Part shown: one piece after another, positions 6,288-14,022 of the stretch | How positions within the stretch are numbered: position 1 is the stretch's first letter | Layout: every line of letters starts with the position of its first letter | From: a virus | Direction: 5' to 3' (one strand) | Length of the DNA: 52,948 bases | Virus record (IMG/VR): IMGVR_UViG_3300020171_000037 | Coordinates: 1-52,948 of that record | Program-made: the position numbers and the translations under genes | The notes under the pieces: generated by a model | Told to the model about the DNA's origin: nothing | Database searches by the model: none | Seen by the model: only the letters and a program-made list of their open reading frames with translations

Positions 6288-6427
6288 TATTGCCTGTAAC
6301 GTTGAAGCTATGACCAGTAAAGGATTACGGAGCGATAAACTGTCAACTGATACCAAGCTGGATGCGAGCTATAACGTTTGAATAACCGCCGAAACCTTTA
6401 TTGGTTATAGGTTGTGTTACCTGCTGG
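6288..6427 (+). repeat. attC-like site 10 (71-nt loop)
   Basis: R'' GTATTGCCTGTAAC is complementary at 13/14 to the start of cassette 9 (GTTACAGGCAGTAC). The inner left stem GCTATGACCAGTAAAGG (6307-6323) pairs with CCTTTATTGGTTATAGG (from 6395). R' is GTTACCT at 6416. The 71-nt loop places it in the same class as sites 1 and 9, but without an obvious start codon continuing into the cassette. Confidence 0.8.
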
Positions 6428-6465
6428 TGTTTGTACTAATTTATTAATATTCTTAATTTTACGAT

Positions 6466-7644
6466 ATGAAAACGATTAAAAGGAACAACGGAAACGACAT
6501 TAAAATTTATGCAACTACTTTAGAAGATGTTGCATTTGAACAAATTAAAGAACTTGGCGAATTTGAACCATACCAAGATTCTAAAATTAGGATTATGCCC
6601 GATTGCCACGCTGGTGCAGGTTGCACCATTGGAACTACAATGGAAATTAAAGACAAAATTACACCTAATTTAGTGGGAGTAGATATTGGTTGCGGAATGC
6701 TTACGGTTAAACTAAAAGAAACCGATATTGATTTACAAAAGTTAGATGCTGTTATTAATGAATTTGTACCAAATGGATTTAATACACATACTGAACCTAA
6801 AGCAGAATTTGAGTTTGATAAATTGCTTGCTAAAAACCTAAACGTTGGACGTGCTAAATTATCAATTGGCTCTTTGGGTGGCGGAAACCATTTTATTGAA
6901 GTTGGTAAAAACTCAAAAGGTGAGTTATTTTTGGTTATACATTCAGGTTCTCGAAATATTGGTGGACAAGTTGCAAAATATTACCAAGATATTGCAATTG
7001 AAAACTTAACGGATAACTCTAAAGAACGTGAAGAATTGATTGAGCGTTTGAAAAAAGAAGGTAAGCAAAATGAGATTGGCGAAGAGTTGAAAAAACTTAA
7101 AAAACCAATTATAAACAAAGATTTGGCTTACCTAACTGGTACTGACTTTGATAATTATATGCACGATATGGAATTGATGCAGAAATTTGCTGTATTAAAC
7201 CGTAGAACTATGGCAAATATTGTATTAGAAAAGGCTCAATTAACCGAAGCCGAAGCATTTGAAACAATACATAATTACATTGATTTTAAACGTATGATTT
7301 TGCGAAAAGGTGCTGTTTCTGCTGAAAATGGAGAAACCTTACTTATTCCAATTAATATGCGTGACGGGTCAATTATTGCCAAAGGTAAGGGGAATGAAGA
7401 TTGGAACTACTCCGCACCACATGGAGCAGGGCGTTTGATGGGTAGAAATGAAGCACATAAAAAATTGAACTTTGATGAATTTAAAGAACAAATGAAAGAT
7501 GTTTATTCAACTTCTGTTTTAACCGAAACACTGGACGAAGCTCCAAACGCCTACAAGTCAATGAATGAAATTATCGAAGCAATTGGAGAAACTGTTGAAA
7601 TTGTAGATATTATCAAACCTATCTATAATTTCAAAGCTCATTAA
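6466..7644 (+). CDS. rtcB: RNA ligase RtcB (cassette 10)
   Basis: A 392-aa RtcB-type ligase that seals RNA 2',3'-cyclic phosphate (or 3'-phosphate) to 5'-OH ends using GTP and Mn2+. Visible motifs are MPDCHAGAGCTIG, VGVDIGCGM with the metal-binding Cys, GSLGGGNHFIE, HSGSRNIG, and SAPHGAGRLMGR with the guanylated His at about 319. It is full length for the compact RtcB group. In a phage it may repair tRNAs cut by host anticodon nucleases; this is inference. It fills cassette 10 alone. ATG 6466 follows an A/T-rich leader. The stop is about 23 nt before the closing half-site. Confidence 0.95.
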   Translation: MKTIKRNNGNDIKIYATTLEDVAFEQIKELGEFEPYQDSKIRIMPDCHAGAGCTIGTTMEIKDKITPNLVGVDIGCGMLTVKLKETDIDLQKLDAVINEFVPNGFNTHTEPKAEFEFDKLLAKNLNVGRAKLSIGSLGGGNHFIEVGKNSKGELFLVIHSGSRNIGGQVAKYYQDIAIENLTDNSKEREELIERLKKEGKQNEIGEELKKLKKPIINKDLAYLTGTDFDNYMHDMELMQKFAVLNRRTMANIVLEKAQLTEAEAFETIHNYIDFKRMILRKGAVSAENGETLLIPINMRDGSIIAKGKGNEDWNYSAPHGAGRLMGRNEAHKKLNFDEFKEQMKDVYSTSVLTETLDEAPNAYKSMNEIIEAIGETVEIVDIIKPIYNFKAH

Positions 7645-7663
7645 ATGCAGTGCAGTTTCTTAC

Positions 7664-7690
7664 ACTTGCAGGTAACTATAATTAAAAGTA
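7664..7690 (+). repeat. Terminal half-site of the cassette array
   Basis: GCAGGTAAC at 7668-7676 is complementary to the start of cassette 10 (GTTACCTGC at 6416), so it is the R'' box of that cassette. No convincing right arm or GTTxxxx box follows before the recombinase start; only a weak A/T stem could form. This marks the right edge of the array. Confidence 0.6.
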
Positions 7691-7725
7691 ATTGTTTTAA
7701 ATACTTAATATAAAACTACTTACAA

Positions 7726-8541
7726 ATGGAATTGTCAGAAATAAAAAAGATTTATGTCAAAGAAATGAATCTTAAAACTAGGTCAAAACAAACTATTGAT
7801 CAGTATATGTCATGTGTAAATAAATTCACTAATGAAAATAGTAGAATTTACAGAATGACAAAAGATGAAATCAAAAACTACATGTCAGAATTTCGGTGTA
7901 GATATTCTGATTATTATTTCAATGTAATGGGTTCAGCTTTGAAAGTGCTTTATGAAAAAGTATTGAATCAAAATGAAAAAATGAAATGGTTTGTTCCTGT
8001 AAAAACAGAAATGAAATATCATAACATAATTTCAAATGATGAATTTATAAAAATGATGAAAAAAGCTAATAACATTAAACATAAATTCATAATCATTTTA
8101 TTGTATTCAACTGGAATTCGAGAAACTGAATTTATAAACATAAAGCTTGCTGACATTAATTATGAAGACAATTCCATTTTCATTAAAACTTTAAAAAACG
8201 GTAAAAATAGACATGTATCATTAAGACCACTTTGCAAAAAATATTTACAGGCTTATTTAAAACAATGGAATCCTATTGAATATTTACTAAACGGTCAAAC
8301 TGTTGGTAGTAAATATACCTCATCAAGTATGTTAAAAGTGATTAAAAATGTTTCTGATAATAAATTTACAGTTCATGATTTCAGGCACACCTTTAGTACT
8401 TTGACAATCGAACATGAAAACGTGTTTAGAACAAAAGAAATTTTAGGACACAAAAGCCTTAATAGTACGCTTCATTATTATCATATTCCTAAAAACCAAT
8501 TAAGTTCAATGTATAATCCACTTGACAGTATCGCAGTATGA
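7726..8541 (+). CDS. Tyrosine recombinase/integrase next to the array
   Basis: A 271-aa tyrosine recombinase. The N-terminal core-binding SAM-like domain covers about residues 1-90. The catalytic residues are Arg132 (STGIRETE), a Lys at about 157-160 (LKNGKNR), His217 and Arg220 (HDFRHTF), His242 (LGHKS) and nucleophile Tyr251 (LHYYH). It lacks the extra helix between the Lys and HxxR motifs that marks integron IntI enzymes, so it is XerD- or phage-integrase-like. It starts 50 nt after the array's closing half-site and overlaps terL by ATGA. It may shuffle the cassettes, integrate the phage, or both; sequence alone cannot decide. Confidence 0.9.
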   Translation: MELSEIKKIYVKEMNLKTRSKQTIDQYMSCVNKFTNENSRIYRMTKDEIKNYMSEFRCRYSDYYFNVMGSALKVLYEKVLNQNEKMKWFVPVKTEMKYHNIISNDEFIKMMKKANNIKHKFIIILLYSTGIRETEFINIKLADINYEDNSIFIKTLKNGKNRHVSLRPLCKKYLQAYLKQWNPIEYLLNGQTVGSKYTSSSMLKVIKNVSDNKFTVHDFRHTFSTLTIEHENVFRTKEILGHKSLNSTLHYYHIPKNQLSSMYNPLDSIAV

Positions 8542-10649
8542 GCCAATTAGAAATAACAGTAAAAAAAATACTCGATTCATTGAATGTAATTTCAGATGAT
8601 TTGAACCCAGTCGAATGGATACCAAAACATAGAACTATTCAACCTTATGTATCAATTAACATGTCGGGCAAATTTGATTGGTCAAATACACCATACATGA
8701 AAGAAATTACAAACCATTTAGATCAATATAGCCCTACTCAATATATTGCATTAATGAAGGGGGTTCGAGTTGGTGGAACATTCGCATTAGTTCATAATGG
8801 AGTGCCATATATAATGAGCGAGAGACCTGCAAATATTATGCTAATTTCAGCTAATAAAGAACTGGCACGAAAAACAATGCAGGGAGTTGACCACGGCATT
8901 GACGGTTGTAAGATTCGGCACTTAATGACTAAAAGTTCGGGCGTAAAAAGTAATTCGAGTGGTGACACAATGGAATCAAAAAGCTTTGCAGGTGGTTATG
9001 AGCTTTTCAATTTCGGTGGGCAATCAATTGACAATATGAGACAAGTTACAGCCTCAATAATAATTGCAGACGAAATAGATGCCATTAAAGAGAAATCTAA
9101 AGAGGGTGGTAGTTTTATTAAACTAATGGGCGACCGGGCAAAAGATGCAGGGCTTTTAAAGAAAATTATTTATTTAAGTTCGCCGCGGTTGTTAGATTCG
9201 AGTTTGATTTATGAATTATTTTTGGAAGGTGACCAAAGAGTGTATTATGTACCATGCCCGAAATGTGGCGAATATATTGAGCTGGTTTGGAATGAACGGA
9301 ACGAAAACAATACAAGATATGGGATTATTTTTGATGTAAAGAATAGCGAAGTAATTAAAAATAGCGTTCGTTATCGGTGTGGAAAATGTGAGAATGAATT
9401 TGCCGAAACAAAACAATTAAAAAAAGACATGCTAAATGCAGGGTATTGGAAACCCACAATTGAACGCGAAAATAAAACCTTTGTGAGTTATAGACTTTCA
9501 GCATTATATGCCCCTCCGACAATGGACAATTGGTATGATTTCGCTATTGAATATCAGAAAGCATTTCCGAGAGGTGGAATTAAAGACGATTCGCGTTATC
9601 AAAGTTTTGTCAACTCTATTTTAGGCATGCCGTTTAAACCTGAAGGTATTACTTTAAAATCAACTCGATTACAGGAAAACAGGCGCGAATATAAAATAGG
9701 TGAATGCCCGTTTGAATTGTCTAAAAAAGACGGTAACGGCGAAATAATTATTATTTCAATGGCATGTGACTTGAATGGATGGGAAGATGACGGGCGTATT
9801 GATTATGAAATAGTGGCAAAATCTGAAAAGGGCGCAACATATTCCATTGATGCAGGTTCATTTGGAACGTTTATTCCTAAAGTTGAAAAAACAGCATTGG
9901 AGCGCGAGGGGGTTAATGTAGCAAAAGAGGATAGCGAACGGATAAAATACACCTACAAACTTGGAGTTGAAAATAGCATTTGGAAACAATTTGAAGAAAA
10001 GATTGCTTTGACTTACGGAAAATCAGAAAGAAAACTAACTATTATAACAATTGACGTTGGGGTTTATAAAGATTTAGCAATATCGTTTGTGAAACGAATT
10101 AAAAACATGGGTTATACTGTTATTCCAATTATGGGAGCCGATGAAGAAATATTCACACAACAAAATAAAACCGAAACAGGCTCAATTTATCAGATTGCTA
10201 AAGTAGGTGACATTTATTTATTGAATGTAAATGTTATAAAAGATAAACTTTCAAAGTATATTAATTCAGAAAGCTACATTGATGAAGCAGGGCAAATGCA
10301 GCAACCGCCAAACTTTATGAATTTTCCTGAATACGATTCAAAGCAAAACAAATACACCTATCGAAATTACTTTGCTCATTACGAAGCGGAGCATAAACTT
10401 GTTAAAAAAACAGAGGGCGGAATTGATAGGTATTTGTGGGAAAAGAAACGCCCTGGTATTCAAAACCACTTTTGGGATGTTAGGATTTACAATGAGTTTA
10501 GCGCAATATTTATGACCGATTTGATTTGCTCAAACTCGAACCCATACAAAGCGCGAAATTACAAAACCCAAAAGATAACAGCCAATTGGGAAAATGCAGC
10601 TAGGTTAATTAAAGAGGCTAGTATTGAAAATAATGTACCTTTGAGTTAG
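8538..10649 (+). CDS. Terminase large subunit, lambda gpA type
   Basis: The 703-aa motor packages DNA and cuts it. The N-terminal ATPase has a Walker A variant MKGVRVGGT (about 73-81), like the gpA group's K-x-x-R-V-G form, and Walker B IIIADEID (about 174-181). A zinc knuckle pair, CPKC (240-243) and CGKC (about 290), is typical of GpA terminases. The C-terminal RNase H-like nuclease has MACDLNGWEDD and TIDVGVYKD as its acidic strands. ATG 8538 overlaps the recombinase stop (ATGA), implying translational coupling. The length is normal for gpA. Confidence 0.93.
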   Translation: MSQLEITVKKILDSLNVISDDLNPVEWIPKHRTIQPYVSINMSGKFDWSNTPYMKEITNHLDQYSPTQYIALMKGVRVGGTFALVHNGVPYIMSERPANIMLISANKELARKTMQGVDHGIDGCKIRHLMTKSSGVKSNSSGDTMESKSFAGGYELFNFGGQSIDNMRQVTASIIIADEIDAIKEKSKEGGSFIKLMGDRAKDAGLLKKIIYLSSPRLLDSSLIYELFLEGDQRVYYVPCPKCGEYIELVWNERNENNTRYGIIFDVKNSEVIKNSVRYRCGKCENEFAETKQLKKDMLNAGYWKPTIERENKTFVSYRLSALYAPPTMDNWYDFAIEYQKAFPRGGIKDDSRYQSFVNSILGMPFKPEGITLKSTRLQENRREYKIGECPFELSKKDGNGEIIIISMACDLNGWEDDGRIDYEIVAKSEKGATYSIDAGSFGTFIPKVEKTALEREGVNVAKEDSERIKYTYKLGVENSIWKQFEEKIALTYGKSERKLTIITIDVGVYKDLAISFVKRIKNMGYTVIPIMGADEEIFTQQNKTETGSIYQIAKVGDIYLLNVNVIKDKLSKYINSESYIDEAGQMQQPPNFMNFPEYDSKQNKYTYRNYFAHYEAEHKLVKKTEGGIDRYLWEKKRPGIQNHFWDVRIYNEFSAIFMTDLICSNSNPYKARNYKTQKITANWENAARLIKEASIENNVPLS

Positions 10650-10663
10650 ATATGAAATATAAT

Positions 10664-10739
10664 AAAAATAATTTAAAATAATTTGCACAACCAAAAAAGT
10701 ATATGTAATTTAGCAAAAATAATTTAAAGTAAATTGCAT
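10664..10739 (+). promoter_or_regulatory. Promoter with flanking direct repeat
   Basis: TTTG (10682-10685) and TAATTTAG (10706-10713) are spaced by 20 nt, close to the Bacteroidota consensus. The same A/T-rich element, AAAAATAATTTAAA followed by TAAwTTGCA, occurs just upstream (from about 10667) and downstream (from about 10715). The two copies flank the promoter like paired operators. The probable start is near 10720. Confidence 0.5.
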
Positions 10740-11336
10740 ATGAAAACAAATCAAGTATTAAAAAGGAATGATGCATTTGTACAAAGGACTAAGGATGGTT
10801 ATTTTGATTCAAATACATTAATTAATAATTGGAATTTAAACAATCCATCAAAAAGAAAAGAGTTAGCAAAATATAAGGCTAATAATTCAACTAAAGAATA
10901 CATTGAACAATTAATAAAAAGAGGTGTCGAAAATCCTATGTTAATTTCTAATAAAGGTACCTGGATGCACCCTAAGTTATTTATTGACTTTGCTATGTGG
11001 GTTTCAGTTGAATTTAAGGATTTAGTTATTGATTACGTTTTGGATGGGTTAATAAAGAGCCGTAACGATTCAGGCGATTATTATAATCAAATGTGTGCAA
11101 CTATTTTAGAAACCTATGTAAATTATTACCATTGCAAGCCCCCTGCACATATTTATATTGAAGAGGCTAATTTGATTAAATCGTTAGTTACAAATAAGCC
11201 TAGAAATGAAATGAATGAGCAAGAATTAAAACAAATAACTTATTTACAAAAGGTCAATTCTAATTTGCTAAAAAAAGGAATTGGAAAGTCTGCAAGGGTT
11301 AAGAGATTACATGAAGCATCTGAAATAGAAATATAA
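10740..11336 (+). CDS. KilA-N domain protein
   Basis: A 198-aa protein with an N-terminal KilA-N fold, a DNA-binding module found in phage regulators. Recognisable elements are TKDGYFDSNTLINNWN, then MLISNKGTWMHPKLFIDFAM and WVSVEFKDLVIDYVLDG (about residues 15-100). The C-terminal part is helical and without a known domain. ATG 10740 is preferred to the upstream TTG 10734. It is transcribed from its own promoter, whose flanking direct repeats could be its operator. Likely an early or regulatory gene embedded between terL and the head genes. Confidence 0.85.
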   Translation: MKTNQVLKRNDAFVQRTKDGYFDSNTLINNWNLNNPSKRKELAKYKANNSTKEYIEQLIKRGVENPMLISNKGTWMHPKLFIDFAMWVSVEFKDLVIDYVLDGLIKSRNDSGDYYNQMCATILETYVNYYHCKPPAHIYIEEANLIKSLVTNKPRNEMNEQELKQITYLQKVNSNLLKKGIGKSARVKRLHEASEIEI

Positions 11337-11372
11337 CTAAAGTAAATAAGTAAACTTAAAAAAATTAGAATT

Positions 11373-11741
11373 ATGATAATAAAAACTAAAGAAGTATATT
11401 ATTGCCAATATTGTAAAAAACATGGGCTTAATAAAAAACAAATGGAATACCACGAAACTATTTGTGTAAAAAATCCAATTAACGATAGGCCTTGTTTTCA
11501 TTGTGAAAATTTAGATAAAAAAGAAACTGAAATATATGGGCAATATTTCGATGGTAGCGAATGGAGTAGAAAACTAGATTTATTATATTGCAAAGTAAAT
11601 GAATGCTTTTTATTTACTCCTAAAAATCAAATAAAAGGTAATCAATTTGATTTAGGTGACGAAAACAATGAACCCATGCCAAAAGAATGTAAAATTTACA
11701 ACTCAATTAAAAAGGTTAATAAATCAATATTTGAATTATAA
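11373..11741 (+). CDS. Zinc-finger hypothetical protein, 122 aa
   Basis: The N-terminus carries a C2HC/C2H2-like finger, YYCQYCKKHGLNKKQMEYHE then C, followed by CFHC, so one or two zinc sites are likely within the first 50 residues. The rest is polar and ends in a short helix. It follows the KilA-N gene by 36 nt and probably shares its transcript. The family is not recognised; a nucleic-acid-binding role is possible. Confidence 0.6.
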   Translation: MIIKTKEVYYCQYCKKHGLNKKQMEYHETICVKNPINDRPCFHCENLDKKETEIYGQYFDGSEWSRKLDLLYCKVNECFLFTPKNQIKGNQFDLGDENNEPMPKECKIYNSIKKVNKSIFEL

Positions 11742-11949
11742 TTCATATATTTACACTTCGATTTAGTATTTAGACTAAAAAATAGTAACAATTAAAACTT
11801 ACGATTATGAAACATTAATTAAAATTAGAGTACTACTTGATAAATCAGAAAGCAAATAAATTAAAATAAAAATCCACCCAAATAGAGTGGATTTTTTTAT
11901 TTTTACTACTTATTAATTTTTTTCATAACTTTGATAAAAATTTGAATGC
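11742..11949 (+). promoter_or_regulatory. Intergenic leader: terminator, then late-operon promoter
   Basis: A hairpin AATCCAC-N9-GTGGATT at 11871-11893 followed by a T-run is a rho-independent terminator for the KilA-N/zinc-finger unit. TAACTTTG at 11926-11933 matches the -7 consensus and would start the head operon about 12 nt before ATG 11950. Between 11742 and 11870 there is a gene-like leader (ACTTACGATTATG) leading only to ATG AAA CAT TAA, so either a very short peptide, a decayed gene or a small RNA. Confidence 0.55.
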
Positions 11950-12195
11950 ATGAATATTACAGATTTAAAAGCCGAATATGAGATACTTAAGCTACAATTA
12001 GCCGATGTAAACACTCAAATCACAGCAATTTTAAAGAAAAATAAAAAATACACTTATTCAAACATTGAAAGCTCGCATTCTGCTGAAACCCACTCACTTA
12101 CAGACTTAATTTCACTTAAAAAATCTATAAAAGAAGAAATGAGTATAATTGAAAACCAGTTAGGCAGCTCTTTTGTTAAATTAAAAAACTACTAA
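11950..12195 (+). CDS. gpW-like head-tail joining protein
   Basis: The 81-aa product has an N-terminal helix (DLKAEYEILKLQLADVNTQI), a short beta-like turn (KKYTYSNIESSHSAETHSLT) and a C-terminal helix (LISLKKSIKEEMSIIENQL). That is the helix-hairpin-helix plan of lambda gpW. Its place between the large terminase and portal is that of gpW in lambda. It ends 1 nt before the portal start. The call rests on shape and synteny. Confidence 0.6.
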   Translation: MNITDLKAEYEILKLQLADVNTQITAILKKNKKYTYSNIESSHSAETHSLTDLISLKKSIKEEMSIIENQLGSSFVKLKNY

Positions 12196-12196
12196 C

Positions 12197-13864
12197 ATGT
12201 TTGGAATCAATGAATTAAAGTCTAAAGTTAATGAATTAAGCAAAATAAATGCTGAATTAATCGAAAAAACAACGGCTTTAAATGAATCGAATCATAAAAT
12301 GAACGCAATAGTAGCAGGTTCATTATTCAGTTACGAAACATTAACAGGTGAAACCAACGTTGGGGACTTGCCAGAGGTTAAAGAGTTCATTATTTGGTAC
12401 GAAAAGTTTAGACAAAGGAGTTGGTCATATATTTATAAAAACCATTTAGCTAATTTAATAGTAACAAAGCGGGTTAATTGGTTAATCGGTTCTGGTTTGC
12501 TTTTTAATTCGCGCCCCTCAGATACTCCATTTACAGATTTTTACGGGGCGGCAAATGGTAAAATAAAACACCGTGAATTTATTCAAAAACTAGAATACCA
12601 ATTTAGAAATTACATAAACACAAAGGCAGTTGACTACTCAAAAAACAACAACTTACATGAACTAGCTAGGCAAATTGATTTCAATGCAAGCGCGGACGGC
12701 GATATTCTAATATTAATGAGGGTTAAAAACGGTTTTCCAAACATTCAAGTAATATCAGGGCAATGTGTTACTAATCCATTTAATTACAGCTTACCAAGTG
12801 GAAATACAATTAATGAGGGTGTTGAAATGAATGGCAAAGGCGAAATAGTTAACTACCATGTTTTAGTTAACAAATCTACCTCAAAAACAGAAATCAAAGC
12901 CATTGAAACCGAAATAAGCTATTATACTGAATCAATTCCAGTTTATTTTAAAGGTACAAACATTCGTCAAGCGTGGTTATATAGGTCAAGCGATTTACAA
13001 AAAGCAGGTGAAACAAGGGCAATGCCTTTATTATCGTATATGTTTGAAACCTTACAACACTTGAATGATTACATTATTGCCAATGCCAAAAATGCTCAAT
13101 TAAAAGCTCAAATGGTAGTAGCGTTTGAAAAGGATGCAGCTTCGACAGGTGAGAAAGTATTTGGTGACGTAAAAATAAACGTAGCGGGTATTAGCGACAA
13201 TGTTAATGAAGAAATTACGGACACTTCGCTACTTTCAGAAACAACCGAAAGAAAACTAAAAGGCAATGGAATTGTAATTGATGCTCCTAAGGGTGTAAAG
13301 GTTAAGCAAGTTAATGATAAAGCTCAAAGTGACCAAGGCGATTATGTAAAAAGCACTTTAACAACTTTGTTAGCCGGAACCATATTCCCTTTAGAGGTTA
13401 CTTTAGGCACTTACAATTCAAACTATACTGCTTCAATGGGTGCCCGTTCTGATGCTCAATATAATTTGGACGTTACAACCGAAATAATCCCATCAAATCA
13501 GCTTTACAAAATGGTTTTAAATATGTTTTTATATCTGCAGGTTCTAAAAGGCGAAATTGATTGTCCACCTTTGAAAAAAGCATATGACAATAACGATATA
13601 ATCACAATTCAAGCTTTGACAAACTCAACATTTGAGGGTACTAAATTAAAACCAATTGACCCTGTTAAATTTATCAAATCATTGAGAATGCAAATACCCG
13701 AAAAGATACGTGAACAAGTGCCACTAAACACAATTGAAAACTTAGTAAATGCTGCAAGCGGTGGCGACTTTGAAAGCGTAAACAATCAAGTTGTAAATGA
13801 AATGGAATTGCTATCAGATAATTTTGAAATCATAATACCTGAAAATGGAAACGTACAAGTGTAA
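12197..13864 (+). CDS. Portal protein, lambda gpB-like
   Basis: The 555-aa portal forms the ring through which DNA enters the head. After an N-terminal coiled coil (LKSKVNELSKINAELIEK) come lambda-portal-like features: an LIVTKRVNWLIGSGLLF helix, DADG-like ASADGDILILMRV, and the stem/wing helices in NDYIIANAKNAQLKAQMVVA. A clip/crown region with YTASMGARSDAQYN follows. Size and position match the phage_portal_2 family. Its last 20 nt overlap the start of the small zinc-finger gene. Confidence 0.85.
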   Translation: MFGINELKSKVNELSKINAELIEKTTALNESNHKMNAIVAGSLFSYETLTGETNVGDLPEVKEFIIWYEKFRQRSWSYIYKNHLANLIVTKRVNWLIGSGLLFNSRPSDTPFTDFYGAANGKIKHREFIQKLEYQFRNYINTKAVDYSKNNNLHELARQIDFNASADGDILILMRVKNGFPNIQVISGQCVTNPFNYSLPSGNTINEGVEMNGKGEIVNYHVLVNKSTSKTEIKAIETEISYYTESIPVYFKGTNIRQAWLYRSSDLQKAGETRAMPLLSYMFETLQHLNDYIIANAKNAQLKAQMVVAFEKDAASTGEKVFGDVKINVAGISDNVNEEITDTSLLSETTERKLKGNGIVIDAPKGVKVKQVNDKAQSDQGDYVKSTLTTLLAGTIFPLEVTLGTYNSNYTASMGARSDAQYNLDVTTEIIPSNQLYKMVLNMFLYLQVLKGEIDCPPLKKAYDNNDIITIQALTNSTFEGTKLKPIDPVKFIKSLRMQIPEKIREQVPLNTIENLVNAASGGDFESVNNQVVNEMELLSDNFEIIIPENGNVQV

Positions 13865-14015
13865 AAATATTAAATGTAGGCAGCCTATTTTATTTGAGGG
13901 TGAGTTTTTAGGCACTATTAAAAAAATTTGCCCTAAATGCAAAGAAATGAATATCTTTGTTGAGCAAAAAAACGTAGTTTTAGATAAATTTTGTAATAAT
14001 AATTTAATTAAGTAA
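13845..14015 (+). CDS. Com-like zinc-finger protein, 56 aa
   Basis: A small protein, METYKCKNIKCRQPILFEG then FLGTIKKICPKCKEMNIFV, with CxxxxC and CPKC knuckles and the spacing of the phage Mu Com family. Com is an RNA-binding zinc finger that activates translation of mom. Here the gene overlaps the portal end by 20 nt and precedes a secreted-protein gene by 7 nt; no mom-like gene is seen. A translational or DNA/RNA-binding role is plausible but inferred. Confidence 0.7.
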   Translation: METYKCKNIKCRQPILFEGEFLGTIKKICPKCKEMNIFVEQKNVVLDKFCNNNLIK

Positions 14016-14022
14016 TTTTGAA

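Larger units (their letters stand above)
940..7676 (+). mobile_element. Integron-like gene-cassette array in a phage
   Basis: About ten cassettes lie head-to-tail, all + strand, separated by ten attC-like inverted repeats and closed by one half-site. By crossover position (after G of GTT) they are: C1 1066-1758, C2 1759-2161, C3 2162-2691, C4 2692-3329, C5 3330-3540, C6 3541-4035, C7 4036-4763, C8 4764-5452, C9 5453-6416, C10 6417 to about 7676. Each cassette's first bases are complementary to its own last bases: C1 GTTACCTGCC/GGCAGGTAAC is perfect, and C3 and C9 match at 12/13 and 13/14. In most cassettes the gene stop is within 0-6 nt of the next site. This is the fingerprint of integron cassettes. 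The array lies between terS and a tyrosine recombinase coupled to terL. No IntI-type integrase is seen. Confidence 0.85.

Noticed and set aside
940-6427. Inverted repeats as plain rho-independent terminators
   Set aside because: They lack T-runs, have long structured loops and asymmetric spacers, and their ends pair with distant cassette ends.
6430-6461. Promoter inside cassette 10 (TTTG ... TAATTTTA)
   Set aside because: The expected start would coincide with the rtcB ATG and the -7 box has a mismatch, so support is too weak.
940-7676. CRISPR array or retron
   Set aside because: Spacing is irregular, the repeats are imperfect and flank genes, and no Cas or reverse transcriptase gene is present.
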